64,000 nt of DNA. Source: DAMCAP01 sp032059445 (GTDB lineage Bacteria > Bacillota > Clostridia > Oscillospirales > Ruminococcaceae). Below, piece by piece: positions 33,950-41,941 of this stretch. The notes beneath the pieces were generated by a model, which saw only the letters and a list, made by a program, of their open reading frames with translations, was not told the origin of the DNA and searched no databases. The translations under genes and the position numbers were made by a program. The stretch covers positions 62,001-126,000 of the forward strand of contig DAMCAP010000001.1 of assembly GCA_032059445.1 (NCBI GenBank). The letters are read 5' to 3'. The stretch's first letter is position 1. The number at the start of each line of letters is the position of its first letter.

Positions 33950-34732
33950 TTATTTTCTACATATAAGTAATGCATGATTTGACATACCGGTACAACTCTC
34001 AAAGCTAGTCATTTGATCATAAAGTGGACGCATTATTTCAAACTCTTCATCAGTCATTTTATTTACAATATTCATAGTTATAAAAAAATCAGTTCCAAGG
34101 TTTTTTATCTTACTTAATCCATATTTTGATATAGCTATATTCATTTCCTCTGGTGTAGTGAAGAAAAATATATCTGGGCGGATATCATCCGTACCATGTT
34201 CTAATACAAACTTATTTGCTTGTTGATTTGGATAATTGCTATCAACAATACACCCACCTGCGTATACACCAATTTTGTTAATATACGCAAAAGCAACAAT
34301 TCCTCCGTCTTTGCAAACTCTCGTACATTCTGCCAAAACTAATTCTCTTTCATGTGGGGGCAAATGGTACATAGGACCCAAACATAAAACTACATCAAAA
34401 CTATTATCTTCTATACCATATAGGTTTGTAGCGTCTCCAACTTGACAGGAAATATTATTGATTTAACTTTCAGAGATTTTTTCTTTAAAAATGTCAATAT
34501 GCTTTGGTACAATATCTACGCCACAATACTCTTTACATTTGTCAGCATAATAAAAGCCATAATGGCCAGTAGCACAACCAACTTCAAGCACTCTATCAGC
34601 TTTACTTATTAGTCCTTCTAAATGCTTTTTTGTATAGTGAAATTCTAAGCTTTCAGTTCGAGATAAAGTAGCACGTTTATCTTCCTTACCTAAATTGTAT
34701 TGTTCTATGATGATATTACTGTTTGTAGCCAT
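33950..34732 (-). pseudogene. Methyltransferase gene interrupted by one in-frame TAA
   Basis: Residues before the stop (DRVLEVGCATGHYGFYYADK, then CGVDIVPKHI) give the SAM-binding half of a class I methyltransferase. The sequence after the stop continues in the same frame with SCQVGDATNLYGIEDN, SFDVVLCLGPMYHLPP and RELVLAECTRVCKDGGIVAFAY, the second half. The stop is TAA at 34465-34463, between Ser and Ile codons. No base is gained or lost, so a single substitution or a sequencing error explains it. Restored, the protein would be 260 aa. The acceptor molecule is unknown. Confidence 0.8.
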
Positions 34733-34929
34733 AACGTCAACAACCTCCTCTTATTATAATTAATAACCTTAAGTAAATAATTTGTGGCCATTCGAGGTTG
34801 CATCAGTAGATGCTACATGCCTTAATTACTATAGACATAACCTGCGAAATAATTTTAGTAAACTTGTTTTGCGATATACCAATTATAAAGGTTTACCCTT
34901 AATTTTACAATATAAGGCTGAAATTTAGT

Positions 34930-34988
34930 GCGATGGTGGGGCTTGACTCTCACGGTGCTACGCGGCTGGGTCAGACTCCCCCACCGCT
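34930..34988. repeat. Long imperfect palindrome next to tRNA genes
   Basis: GCGATGGTGGGGCTTGAC (34930-34947) pairs with GGGTCAGACTCCCCCACCGCT (34968-34988), and the tip is CGGTGCTACGCGGC-like. GC-rich against AT-rich surroundings. It could be a REP-like repeat unit. No second copy was noticed in the window. Confidence 0.45.
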
Positions 34989-35007
34989 TTAAGACCCTTA
35001 CATACAA

Positions 35008-35046
35008 AAAATATAGGGGATCACCGTTTGGTGATCCCCTATATTT
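35008..35046 (-). terminator. Terminator of tRNA-Gly
   Basis: AATATAGGGGATCACC and GGTGATCCCCTATATT form a long perfect stem immediately beyond the 3' end of tRNA-Gly on the minus strand. Confidence 0.85.
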
Positions 35047-35119
35047 GGAGCAGGTAAAGGGAATCGAACCCTCATATTCAGCTTGGGAAGCTGACGTTCT
35101 ACCACTGAACTATACCTGC
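35046..35119 (-). tRNA. tRNA-Gly (anticodon CCC)
   Basis: Acceptor GCAGGTA/TACCTGC closes perfectly. The D-arm reads AGTTCAGTGGTAGAAC, the anticodon stem-loop TCAGC-TTCCCAA-GCTGA, the T-loop GGTTCGATTCC, and CCA is encoded. It is 74 nt with CCA. The anticodon CCC reads GGG codons. Confidence 0.93.
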
Positions 35120-35143
35120 ATATTTAGAAGCATAAGAAGTATG

Positions 35144-35169
35144 AAAAAAGCAGGTTAAAAACCTGCTTT
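35144..35169 (-). terminator. Terminator of tRNA-Leu (CAG)
   Basis: AAAGCAGGT-TAAAA-ACCTGCTTT stem; on the minus strand it is followed by TTTTTT. It lies between the two tRNA genes. Confidence 0.8.
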
Positions 35170-35174
35170 CACAC

Positions 35175-35261
35175 TGGTGCGGATAAGAGGACTTGAACCT
35201 CCACCGAGTTGCCCCGACTAGAACCTGAATCTAGCGCGTCTGCCGATTCCGCCATATCCGC
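35175..35261 (-). tRNA. tRNA-Leu (anticodon CAG)
   Basis: 87 nt with encoded CCA. Acceptor GCGGATA/TATCCGC, anticodon stem-loop CTAGA-TTCAGGT-TCTAG, long class II variable arm (TCGGGGCAACTCGG), T-loop GGTTCAAGTCC. Confidence 0.94.
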
Positions 35262-35400
35262 ATATCACGTTCCTTATTATAACCTCATTTGATACATTTG
35301 TAAAGACCTAAAATCAATTTTTTTATATATTTTTGTGATTTTATATAATAATGCTAATTCGACAAAAATCCATCGAAAAACATTTGACACAACCAATAAA

Positions 35401-35447
35401 AAGGCTTGGGAAAGCTGGCCTTACATAAACCCACTCTTCCAAGCCTT
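35401..35447 (-). terminator. Terminator of the cheX operon
   Basis: AAGGCTTGGGAA pairs with TTCCAAGCCTT, and the minus strand continues with TTTTTTATT. It lies 24 bases beyond the cheX-like stop. Confidence 0.8.
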
Positions 35448-35470
35448 GGTTTATCCCTTGGTACTGCTTG

Positions 35471-35920
35471 CTAAGAAGCAGGATTAAGGCGGATGTCGAG
35501 GCACACATCTCCGGCAGAGGTGCAGATACAGCAATCGGTACGCAGAGCGTATTCCTTGCTGTCATCGTGGCTGCCTAGTACAGGGGGGAGGATATCACAT
35601 TTCAGATCGCTTTGTGCCAGCATGGTCAAAACATTACCGCTAATGATATTGGCAATCTCCGAAATCGCAGAGGTGACAAAATCATCTACACTTTCTACCT
35701 CCATGCCGCTCATGATATTGACCATGCTCAGGGAAGTATTGCGGGGGAAGCGATAAATCACCTCACCTTGCAGGTCACCAATCACACCGATCGAAATATT
35801 CATCACCTCATCCTCTACAAAGGTATCGGCTGGGCGCTCAGAAATCTCCGAAAGATCCAGCATCAGGTGAAACACGCTGCGGGTAGCCTCTAAAAACGGC
35901 AGGTAAAGTTTAGTGCTCAT
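35471..35920 (-). CDS. cheX: CheX-like chemotaxis phosphatase domain protein
   Basis: This 149-aa protein of the CheC/CheX/FliY family removes phosphate from CheY-P in homologs. The segment DDFVTSAISEIANIISGNVLTML matches the conserved helix with the E-x-x-N signature (Glu and Asn in SEIANI). The preceding VIGDLQGEVIYRFP is a typical strand. It overlaps the hemerythrin gene by 11 bases and is second in that two-gene unit. No other chemotaxis genes are in the window, so its CheY partner is elsewhere. Confidence 0.85.
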   Translation of the reverse strand: MSTKLYLPFLEATRSVFHLMLDLSEISERPADTFVEDEVMNISIGVIGDLQGEVIYRFPRNTSLSMVNIMSGMEVESVDDFVTSAISEIANIISGNVLTMLAQSDLKCDILPPVLGSHDDSKEYALRTDCCICTSAGDVCLDIRLNPAS

Positions 35921-36338
35921 TGCCTGCTACCCCCTTTTCGATGGCATAGGTAGCAATACGCTGATCCTCAGCTGCCACATGGTTAATCAGCCATGCCAGT
36001 AGCTTTCCGCCAAACTGCTGCATCAGCTGCTCGTTATAGCCGCTTTCCTCATAGCTTTTTGAGACTTCAATCACATAGTTTACCATATCGGCATGGATCT
36101 GCTTATGAGCCTCATAGCCGGGGTATCCGATCTGCTGCTGGTAAAGCTCTTCGTCGCGAAAGTGCTCCACCACGTACCCTTTCATAAACTCCAGTGTATC
36201 GTTGACCTGCTGCACCTTGTCTTCCCATACAGCCGCCGAGCGCAGAGTTTTCATAAAAGCTCCAACCCGCTCAAAAAGCTCCTTGTGCTGCTGATCTATT
36301 ATCACAACACCCAGTTGGTATTTGTCTTTCCAGAGCAT
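35910..36338 (-). CDS. Bacteriohemerythrin
   Basis: This 142-aa four-helix bundle binds O2 or senses O2/NO with a di-iron centre. The full ligand set is visible: His18 (DQQHKEL), His59 and Glu63 (EHFRDEE), His78 and His82 (HKQIH), His120 and Asp125 (NHVAAED). It starts MLWKDKYQLGVVIIDQQH, the standard single-domain form. It is translationally coupled to the CheX-like gene by an 11-base overlap, which suggests an oxygen- or redox-linked input to chemotaxis (inference). Confidence 0.95.
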   Translation of the reverse strand: MLWKDKYQLGVVIIDQQHKELFERVGAFMKTLRSAAVWEDKVQQVNDTLEFMKGYVVEHFRDEELYQQQIGYPGYEAHKQIHADMVNYVIEVSKSYEESGYNEQLMQQFGGKLLAWLINHVAAEDQRIATYAIEKGVAGNEH

Positions 36339-36490
36339 AGTATCCGATCCTTCCCATCATTATTTACATATTCATCCTATTATAGCAAGAATCATTACTA
36401 AAATGCAAGACTTTTCAAGATTTTACATCAATATTCTACAATTGACAAAATAAAAGCGCCCCCTTGCCATAAGCAGGAGCGCTTTGGAGC

Positions 36491-37021
36491 TTATGAGAAA
36501 AAAATCATCATCACACCGATGACTACCGCCGCTATCCCCGATACTCTGGTCATGATCAGTGCCAGCTCGGAGGGTTCAGCATCTTTAAAACGCCAGCCGT
36601 AGCTTACATACCAAGCTGTATTGGGCGAAATCCCATAAAATGCTCCCATGGCAATTAACAGGAAGATCAAAAATATATTTTTTGATTCCTTTGTGTTGGG
36701 CGGCTTAAATGAAAGCACACCCAGCAGGGTATCCCCCGATACATACCTGCTCTCAACATAATCATCGCTCCAGCCGCCATAATTGCCATTGCTTTGATAG
36801 GTGCGCCAATAAGTCGACCCATCTGGGTAGATCAAGGTGACGGTGTTGCCCGTGATTTCATATCGGTAAAGCTGCCCCTGGTGAGAGATCGTATGGGCTT
36901 GGAGGTCGATGCGGTATTCTTCGCCCTCGTGGGTTACATGATACACGCTATCTGCCTTTATACCACAGGCAGAAGCAAGCAGCATGATTGCAAGCAGGCA
37001 CATCACGATAAGTTTCTTCAT
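36491..37021 (-). CDS. Lipoprotein with DUF6199-like membrane domain
   Basis: This 176-aa protein starts with a type II signal (MKKLIVMCLLAIMLLASAC, lipobox LASAC). An extracytoplasmic beta-rich part follows, with repeated short strands (EGEEYRIDL, GQLYRYEI, DGSTYWRTY). It ends in two spans separated by ISPNTAWYVSYGWRFKDAEP. That last piece (N-x-x-x-A-W-Y...G-W-x-x-K-D-A-E-P-S) matches small membrane proteins of the DUF6199 type. A lipoprotein joined to this domain is a less common layout. Function unknown. Confidence 0.65.
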   Translation of the reverse strand: MKKLIVMCLLAIMLLASACGIKADSVYHVTHEGEEYRIDLQAHTISHQGQLYRYEITGNTVTLIYPDGSTYWRTYQSNGNYGGWSDDYVESRYVSGDTLLGVLSFKPPNTKESKNIFLIFLLIAMGAFYGISPNTAWYVSYGWRFKDAEPSELALIMTRVSGIAAVVIGVMMIFFS

Positions 37022-37110
37022 CTGCTTCCCCTTTCATGTCGCCACATAGCACTACTCTATTAATATATCATGAAATATACAGCAAAAATACCTAATATGA
37101 ATATTTTACC

Positions 37111-37311
37111 AACCCTAGCTGGACACCAGTATTTGTATCAATCGCTGGTCTGGTCACCGAGGTGGGCGGCATGATGACCCACGGAGCGGTTATCACTCGT
37201 GAGTATGGTCTACCGGCAGTGGTGGGGGTGGTAGGTGCAACTCGCAAAATCAAGGACGGTGACCGCATCCGCATCAACGGCAATGAGGGTTATGTAGAGA
37301 TCCTCCCATAA
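37111..37311 (+). pseudogene. Relic of the PEP-utilising phosphohistidine domain (PpsA/PPDK-like)
   Basis: A frame of 66 codons ending in TAA at 37309-37311 encodes SWTPVFVSIAGLVTEVGG, MMTHGAVITREYGLPAVVG and RIRINGNEGYVEILP. This is the mobile phosphohistidine domain of phosphoenolpyruvate synthase-like enzymes, including the phosphorylated His in THG. An in-frame TGA at 37099-37101 and the absence of the other roughly 750 residues show that only the 3' end remains. The remaining codons are well conserved, so the truncation may be recent. Confidence 0.75.
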
Positions 37312-37330
37312 AGCACCTATCATCAAGCAA

Positions 37331-37369
37331 AAAGGCTTGCCATCTGTTTCTGACAGAAGGCAAGCCTTT
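37331..37369 (+). terminator. Terminator hairpin after the PEP-synthase relic
   Basis: AAAGGCTTGCC pairs with GGCAAGCCTTT. It may also stop the convergent cupin transcript. Confidence 0.7.
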
Positions 37370-37428
37370 GCTAATGTTAAAGGATACTGCTATGTTGGTA
37401 TGATCTCTTCTATTTGGGCAATCGCTTA

Positions 37429-37872
37429 CTAATCGTGATGCTCAGCTTTCATGGCATCTTCCTTTGTCTGGTGGATGGTGCCAAAAGGATGCTGCACAGG
37501 TGCGTAAATCGACGAGAGCTTAAGAGGGCTATCCCCTGTATTTATAATATTGTGCCATGTGCCTGCCGGGATAATCACCCCGTATTCATTGCTAATGTTA
37601 TATTGATGCACCAGCTGGTCTTTTTCATAGCCGATTTTGACCATCCCGCTTCCGTCTTCCACCCGTATGAATTGATCCACATGCGGGTGCATTTCCTGCC
37701 CGATATCCTCCCCTACTTTTATGCTCATTAAGGTCAACTGCAAATGATGACCTGTCCAAAGAGCTGTGCGAAAGTAAGGATTGGCTTCTGACACCTTCTC
37801 CATATTGACTACTAAGGGGCGCGGACCATAATCTTGTATCATCATCTCGGTGTTTGGGGCATTTTTATCCAT
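37429..37872 (-). CDS. Cupin-domain protein
   Basis: This 147-aa protein has cupin motif 1 in the form EMHPHVDQFIRVEDGSG (two His and a Gln/Glu region that bind metal) and motif 2 GVIIPAGTWHNIINTG. It is a single-domain cupin, cytosolic, with enzyme activity or sugar/metabolite binding possible. AAGGAGG upstream supports a start at the second of two nearby Met codons (37872). Function is not predictable from the sequence. Confidence 0.85.
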   Translation of the reverse strand: MDKNAPNTEMMIQDYGPRPLVVNMEKVSEANPYFRTALWTGHHLQLTLMSIKVGEDIGQEMHPHVDQFIRVEDGSGMVKIGYEKDQLVHQYNISNEYGVIIPAGTWHNIINTGDSPLKLSSIYAPVQHPFGTIHQTKEDAMKAEHHD

Positions 37873-38085
37873 GTGCATGTTCCTCCTTCATAATCTATAC
37901 TAAATACTATGAAGACGATATACCAAAATGACTTTTTGCAGATAAAAATCAAATTAGTACCATGGCTGTATTGACAATAAACACCCCAAAAGTTTTTATG
38001 CCTTGTTTATCGATACCCCCACCAAAATTACGCTGGTTATGAGCAATTTTAGCCTATCTCCATATGATGTATGGAGGTGATAAAA

Positions 38086-38625
38086 ATGTTTAGATATACC
38101 GTTCAGCCTGGTGATTACTTAGGTACGATCGCCAATATGTTTGGCGTCAGCGTAGAGGCGATTATACTGGCTAACGTAGGACTGACCCCATTTAATATCT
38201 TCCCGGGTCAGATCATACTGATACCAATTAACGACATCCTCTATCAACAGTACCCTTGGTATATTTTCTTCCCCAATCTATTTATCAGCCACCCCAGAGT
38301 GTATTGGAATGACAGAAGGCGCTGGCCCGACAGGAACCGATGGCCAAATTGGTGGCCCGGACCCGGACCTAGACCTGGACCTAGACCTGGACCTGGACCC
38401 GGACCTGGACCTGGACCTAGACCTGGACCTGGACCTGGACCTGGACCCGGACCTGGACCTGGACCCGGACCTGGACCTGGACCTAGACCTGGACCTGGAC
38501 CCGGACCTGGACCTGGACCTAGACCTGGACCTGGATTCGGACCTGGGCCTGGACCTGGATTCGGACCTGGATTCGGACCTGGGCGCGGACGTGGACCCGG
38601 TGGACGAAGACGAGATAGAGATTAA
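38086..38625 (+). CDS. LysM protein with Gly-Pro-rich low-complexity tail
   Basis: This 179-aa protein opens with one LysM domain (YTVQPGDYLGTIANMFGVSV through FPGQIILIP), which binds peptidoglycan or chitin-like glycans. A Trp/Tyr-rich and Arg-rich linker follows (RRRWPDRNRWPNWWP). The last 80-odd residues are Gly-Pro dipeptides broken by Arg and Phe (GPRPGPGPG, GPGFGPG), ending in a basic RGRGPGGRRRDRD. GGAGGTGAT puts the start at 38086. No signal peptide precedes the LysM, as in several clostridial spore-coat LysM proteins. A spore-coat or wall role is an inference. Confidence 0.75.
   Translation: MFRYTVQPGDYLGTIANMFGVSVEAIILANVGLTPFNIFPGQIILIPINDILYQQYPWYIFFPNLFISHPRVYWNDRRRWPDRNRWPNWWPGPGPRPGPRPGPGPGPGPGPRPGPGPGPGPGPGPGPGPGPGPRPGPGPGPGPGPRPGPGFGPGPGPGFGPGFGPGRGRGPGGRRRDRD
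38355..38600 (+). repeat. Hexanucleotide tandem repeat within the LysM gene
   Basis: About forty copies of GGACCT or variants (GGACCC, AGACCT, GGATTC) run in frame and encode Gly-Pro. Because the unit is six bases, copy-number change keeps the frame. The repeat keeps other frames open as well, which generates long spurious ORFs on both strands. Confidence 0.9.
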
Positions 38626-38656
38626 TCTTGATGACACTCGATAAAGATCAACCAAT

Positions 38657-38709
38657 AGGAGCTCGCTCATCTGTGATACATAATGTTGCAGATGAGCGGC
38701 TCCTTTTTC
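38657..38709 (+). terminator. Terminator of the LysM gene
   Basis: AGGAGCTCGCTCATCTG pairs with CAGATGAGCGGCTCCT and is followed by TTTTTC. Confidence 0.85.
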
Positions 38710-38850
38710 GATTCTACTGTCTGGCAAGGCTTTAATTGTACGCATACATAGACAACGAGAAAGAGGGGATATACCCGTTACTAATTCTAAGAAGATACAG
38801 TAAAACCTCGATGATATGCTATAATGATCCTAATAACAAATGGGGGAAGT

Positions 38851-40281
38851 ATGATGCTACACATTGATCATAAAAACCGCAAACCGATCTATCAACAGAT
38901 CTATGAGCAGATAAAGCAGGATATTGTCATGGGGAAGATGCCTATCGGCTCACGGTTAACATCTACGAGGGCATTGGCAAGGGAGTTACAAGTCGGGCGA
39001 AACACAGTAGAAAGTGCCTATGGGCAGCTGGCTTTAGAGGGATACATTACAAGCGTGGCAAGCTCTGGCTATCTGGTCAACAATTTGCAGTTTAACCTTC
39101 ACTCAAAATCCACTGCCCCCATCACAATAAATGACGGGGTGCTGGGTTCTTCTATTGGTGAGGCAAAAAATATACAGTATAGCTTTGAATATGGAAATAT
39201 CGATGCCCAAAGCTTCCCAAAGAAGCTCTGGAAGACCTATATGGTGGATGTCTTAGATGGCTTGCATGCACAAGAAGCCCATAGCGAGGGGGATGTAAAA
39301 GGTGATCTCCATCTGAGAACCCAGCTTATGAAATATCTGTATCATAGTCGGGGAGTAAACTGCAAACCAGAGCAAATTATACTCTGTAGCGGCACTCAAT
39401 CTGCCCTTGAAATCATGAGTAACCTATACCCCTATCCACAAAAGCAAATTGCGATGGAAGAGCCTTGCTATAACGGTGCCAGTATCGTTTTCCAGAGAAA
39501 TGGCTTTGATATTACACCGATACCCACTGATCAAAATGGCATTGAGTTAAGCGCACTTACTGCATCACCTGTAAAAATGGTCTATATTGCCCCCTCCCAC
39601 CAGTTTCCGATGGGGGCTGTGATGCCAATCCATAAGAGAATGGAAATCCTCCACTGGGCTCATAAACATGATACTGTCATCATTGAGGATGACTATGACA
39701 GCGAGTTTCGCTATAATGGGCGACCCATTCCATCACTCCAATCCATTGATCAATACGAACGGGTAATTTATATTGGTACATTCTCCAAAGCGCTTTCTCC
39801 CGGGCTACGCATGGCATATATGATCTTGCCAACTTGGCTGCTACCAGCATATCAAGAGCGGTATGCTGGGTACCAATGTACGGTACCACAAATACAGCAA
39901 AAGATCCTTGCCCGATTTATGGCAGATGGGCATTGGGAAAAGCATGTGCGGAAGATCTGCCTGTCACAAAAGAAGAAGCACGATAGTTTGATTGATGCAA
40001 TCAAACAAAGTATGGGGAATAAGGTACGCATCTATGGCCATCAAGCGGGATTACATATTTATCTGGAATTTATGGATGGGCAGAAAGAAGATCAACTGAT
40101 ACAAAAAGCGCTTACACATGGCGTGATAGTATGCCCCGCATCTCCCTTCTGGTTAAATAAGCAAAATTATAAAAATACCGCCCTTGTCTTGGGATATGGG
40201 ATGATACCAGAGAAAGACATCCCCAAGGCAGTGATGATTTTGTCGCAGGCATGGTTTAGTGAATCAAACTGTATCCTATAA
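38851..40281 (+). CDS. MocR/PdxR-type GntR regulator with aminotransferase domain
   Basis: This protein of about 476 aa has an N-terminal GntR winged helix (PIYQQIYEQIKQDIVMGKM, STRALARELQVGRNTVESAY) joined to a fold-type I aminotransferase-like domain (about 110-470). The PLP Lys region is GTFSKALSPGLRMAY, with IIEDDYDSEFRY for the cofactor Asp. Such regulators use PLP as effector; PdxR controls vitamin B6 synthesis and others control GABA or transport genes. A TATAAT at 38820-38825 shows that transcription starts after the first in-frame Met at 38824, so the ATGs at 38851/38854 behind GGGGGAAG are the start. A flavin/PNPOx-fold gene follows. Confidence 0.88.
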   Translation: MMLHIDHKNRKPIYQQIYEQIKQDIVMGKMPIGSRLTSTRALARELQVGRNTVESAYGQLALEGYITSVASSGYLVNNLQFNLHSKSTAPITINDGVLGSSIGEAKNIQYSFEYGNIDAQSFPKKLWKTYMVDVLDGLHAQEAHSEGDVKGDLHLRTQLMKYLYHSRGVNCKPEQIILCSGTQSALEIMSNLYPYPQKQIAMEEPCYNGASIVFQRNGFDITPIPTDQNGIELSALTASPVKMVYIAPSHQFPMGAVMPIHKRMEILHWAHKHDTVIIEDDYDSEFRYNGRPIPSLQSIDQYERVIYIGTFSKALSPGLRMAYMILPTWLLPAYQERYAGYQCTVPQIQQKILARFMADGHWEKHVRKICLSQKKKHDSLIDAIKQSMGNKVRIYGHQAGLHIYLEFMDGQKEDQLIQKALTHGVIVCPASPFWLNKQNYKNTALVLGYGMIPEKDIPKAVMILSQAWFSESNCIL

Positions 40282-40287
40282 AACAAC

Positions 40288-40319
40288 TATAACCGGCTCT
40301 TACAAAGGCGACGGTTATA
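40288..40319 (+). promoter_or_regulatory. Palindromic sites between MocR and PNPOx genes
   Basis: TATAACCG (40288-40295) and CGGTTATA (40312-40319) form a symmetric pair with 24-bp spacing, in the 89-base region between the two genes. They could be MocR half-sites or a weak hairpin. Confidence 0.4.
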
Positions 40320-40370
40320 CTGTATAGTGAGTAAAAAGGTACAGCTTGATGATAATAAGGAGAGGCTATT

Positions 40371-40844
40371 ATGCAGCACCGTATGAAAACACACCCCTTG
40401 ACAGAGCAACAGATCCTCCATTTGCTTGAGCGAGCGCAAACCGCTTGTTTATCAACCTTAAATCCAGATGGCACACCCTACAGCACCCCGGTTCATTTTA
40501 TCTATTACCAAGATGCGATCTTCATCCATGGGCTGCCAAAGGGCAAGAAGCTAGAGAATATATCCCGCGATTGCAGAGTTGGTGTAACTGTGTATGAAAT
40601 GGATCAGCTACTGCTAGACCCAAGTGGAAGACCCTGCGAAACCAATACAAAATACGAGAGTATAATCATCTCTGGCAGTGCCACACTTGTAAATGCTTTG
40701 GAATTAAAAAGCACTGTACTAAGAAAAATCGTAGAAAAATATACACCGCATTTGATCGGCGCTGAAATTCCAAGCAACATGATCAACGGTACTGCGGTGA
40801 TACAGATCGAAATAACAAGCATAACCGGAAAATACTATTCATAG
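40371..40844 (+). CDS. Pyridoxamine 5'-phosphate oxidase-fold protein (NimA-like)
   Basis: This 157-aa split-barrel flavoprotein begins MKTHPLTEQQILHLLERA and continues ACLSTLNPDGTPYSTPVHFIYY and IFIHGLPKGKKLENI, a pattern seen in the Nim-like branch of the PNPOx family. Such proteins bind FMN or F420-like cofactors, or PLP, and some reduce 5-nitroimidazoles. AGGAGAGG supports the start. It lies directly after a MocR regulator, which suggests B6-linked control. Drug resistance should not be assumed from homology. Confidence 0.8.
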   Translation: MQHRMKTHPLTEQQILHLLERAQTACLSTLNPDGTPYSTPVHFIYYQDAIFIHGLPKGKKLENISRDCRVGVTVYEMDQLLLDPSGRPCETNTKYESIIISGSATLVNALELKSTVLRKIVEKYTPHLIGAEIPSNMINGTAVIQIEITSITGKYYS

Positions 40845-40882
40845 CCCTACCAGCAGAGGGACACTAATCTCTTACTAAATAT

Positions 40883-40910
40883 AAAAAGCACCTCTTAGGT
40901 GCTTTTTATT
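40883..40910 (+). terminator. Intrinsic terminator
   Basis: AAAAAGCACCT-CTT-AGGTGCTTTTTATT. Confidence 0.92.
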
Positions 40911-40967
40911 TATTTGCTTAATTGTATGTATTTCAACGATCACACTAGGGTACTTTATCTAAAGACA

Positions 40968-41852
40968 CTAATCTCTTCGATTATCACTACGGATAAACGG
41001 CTCACTGATCTGCTCATCAATAAGGATATGATATTTTTTGGGATGCCGATAAGCATTGCCATGGACTTCATTTTGACGATACTCACGAAGCATATTTATA
41101 TCAAATTTGGCTATATAAATCCCCTCTTGTTCGCTTGCCTCCATAATGCAGGTATCCCTTGACTCGGACATATCTGGCAAATATGCAACCCCATCAAAAG
41201 CTGACGAGTGCCCATTACAATCGGGCATACTGGAGGGATAATTACAAGTCGCAATCCCCATCATATTTTCATAGGCCCTGCCCCGCAACTGCGAAAGACG
41301 GTTAATTTCCATAGGGCACGCATTGGGCACTAGGACGATCTCGGCACCTTTTAGCATAAGGATCCTTGCACTTTCGGGGAATTCTCTATCATAGCAGATC
41401 ATTGCACCGATCTTAACACTGCCGATGGCTGTATCAAGATCGGTTACATAGAAGTCTTCTCCTGCCGTTAATCTGGACTCATCGCCGAAATCACACGTAT
41501 GTACTTTGGAGTAAGATAATACTTTGCTTCCGTGGCGGTCAAATAAAGTAATCGTATTTCTCGGAAGAGGATCGTAACGCTCGAGATATGTAATACCAAT
41601 TGCCATATCCAGCTTCTTAGCACAAGTTGCAAACGCTAATACAAACTCACTATCAGCAGAAACCGCTTCTGCTTTTAGCGTATCGATATCCTCTGGTATG
41701 CTGTAGCCGTTGCTCCACATTTCGGGGAATAGCGTAATATCCGCTCCCGCTTCTTTTGCCCGTCTGCAAGCTTCAAGGCCTATTTTAAGGTTGTCTTTTA
41801 ATTGATCCCCCGGGAGTATTTGTAATAAAGCGATATTAAGCGTCTCCATCAT
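40968..41852 (-). CDS. Carbon-nitrogen hydrolase (nitrilase superfamily)
   Basis: This protein of about 294 aa has the Glu-Lys-Cys triad in TLFPEMWSNGY (Glu), YSKVHTCDFG (Lys) and GAMICYDREFPES (Cys). The alpha-beta-beta-alpha sandwich length is normal. These enzymes hydrolyse amides or nitriles; beta-ureidopropionase, omega-amidase and agmatine-type deiminases share the fold. The exact substrate is unknown. GAGGG lies before adjacent Met codons at 41852/41849. It stands alone on the minus strand beside the Nudix gene. Confidence 0.9.
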   Translation of the reverse strand: MMETLNIALLQILPGDQLKDNLKIGLEACRRAKEAGADITLFPEMWSNGYSIPEDIDTLKAEAVSADSEFVLAFATCAKKLDMAIGITYLERYDPLPRNTITLFDRHGSKVLSYSKVHTCDFGDESRLTAGEDFYVTDLDTAIGSVKIGAMICYDREFPESARILMLKGAEIVLVPNACPMEINRLSQLRGRAYENMMGIATCNYPSSMPDCNGHSSAFDGVAYLPDMSESRDTCIMEASEQEGIYIAKFDINMLREYRQNEVHGNAYRHPKKYHILIDEQISEPFIRSDNRRD

Positions 41853-41941
41853 TTGACACACCCTCGTTTCAAGTTTATTTTGGAATCTTGTTATACATCA
41901 TTATAAATAAACGTGAACCAATGTAGATTAACTATACTTAC

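Noticed and set aside
38278..38745. Long Ser-Arg and Asp-Leu repeat frames on both strands in the LysM gene
   Set aside because: They are by-products of the six-base repeat, which stays open in several frames; only the Gly-Pro frame has a LysM domain and ribosome-binding site.
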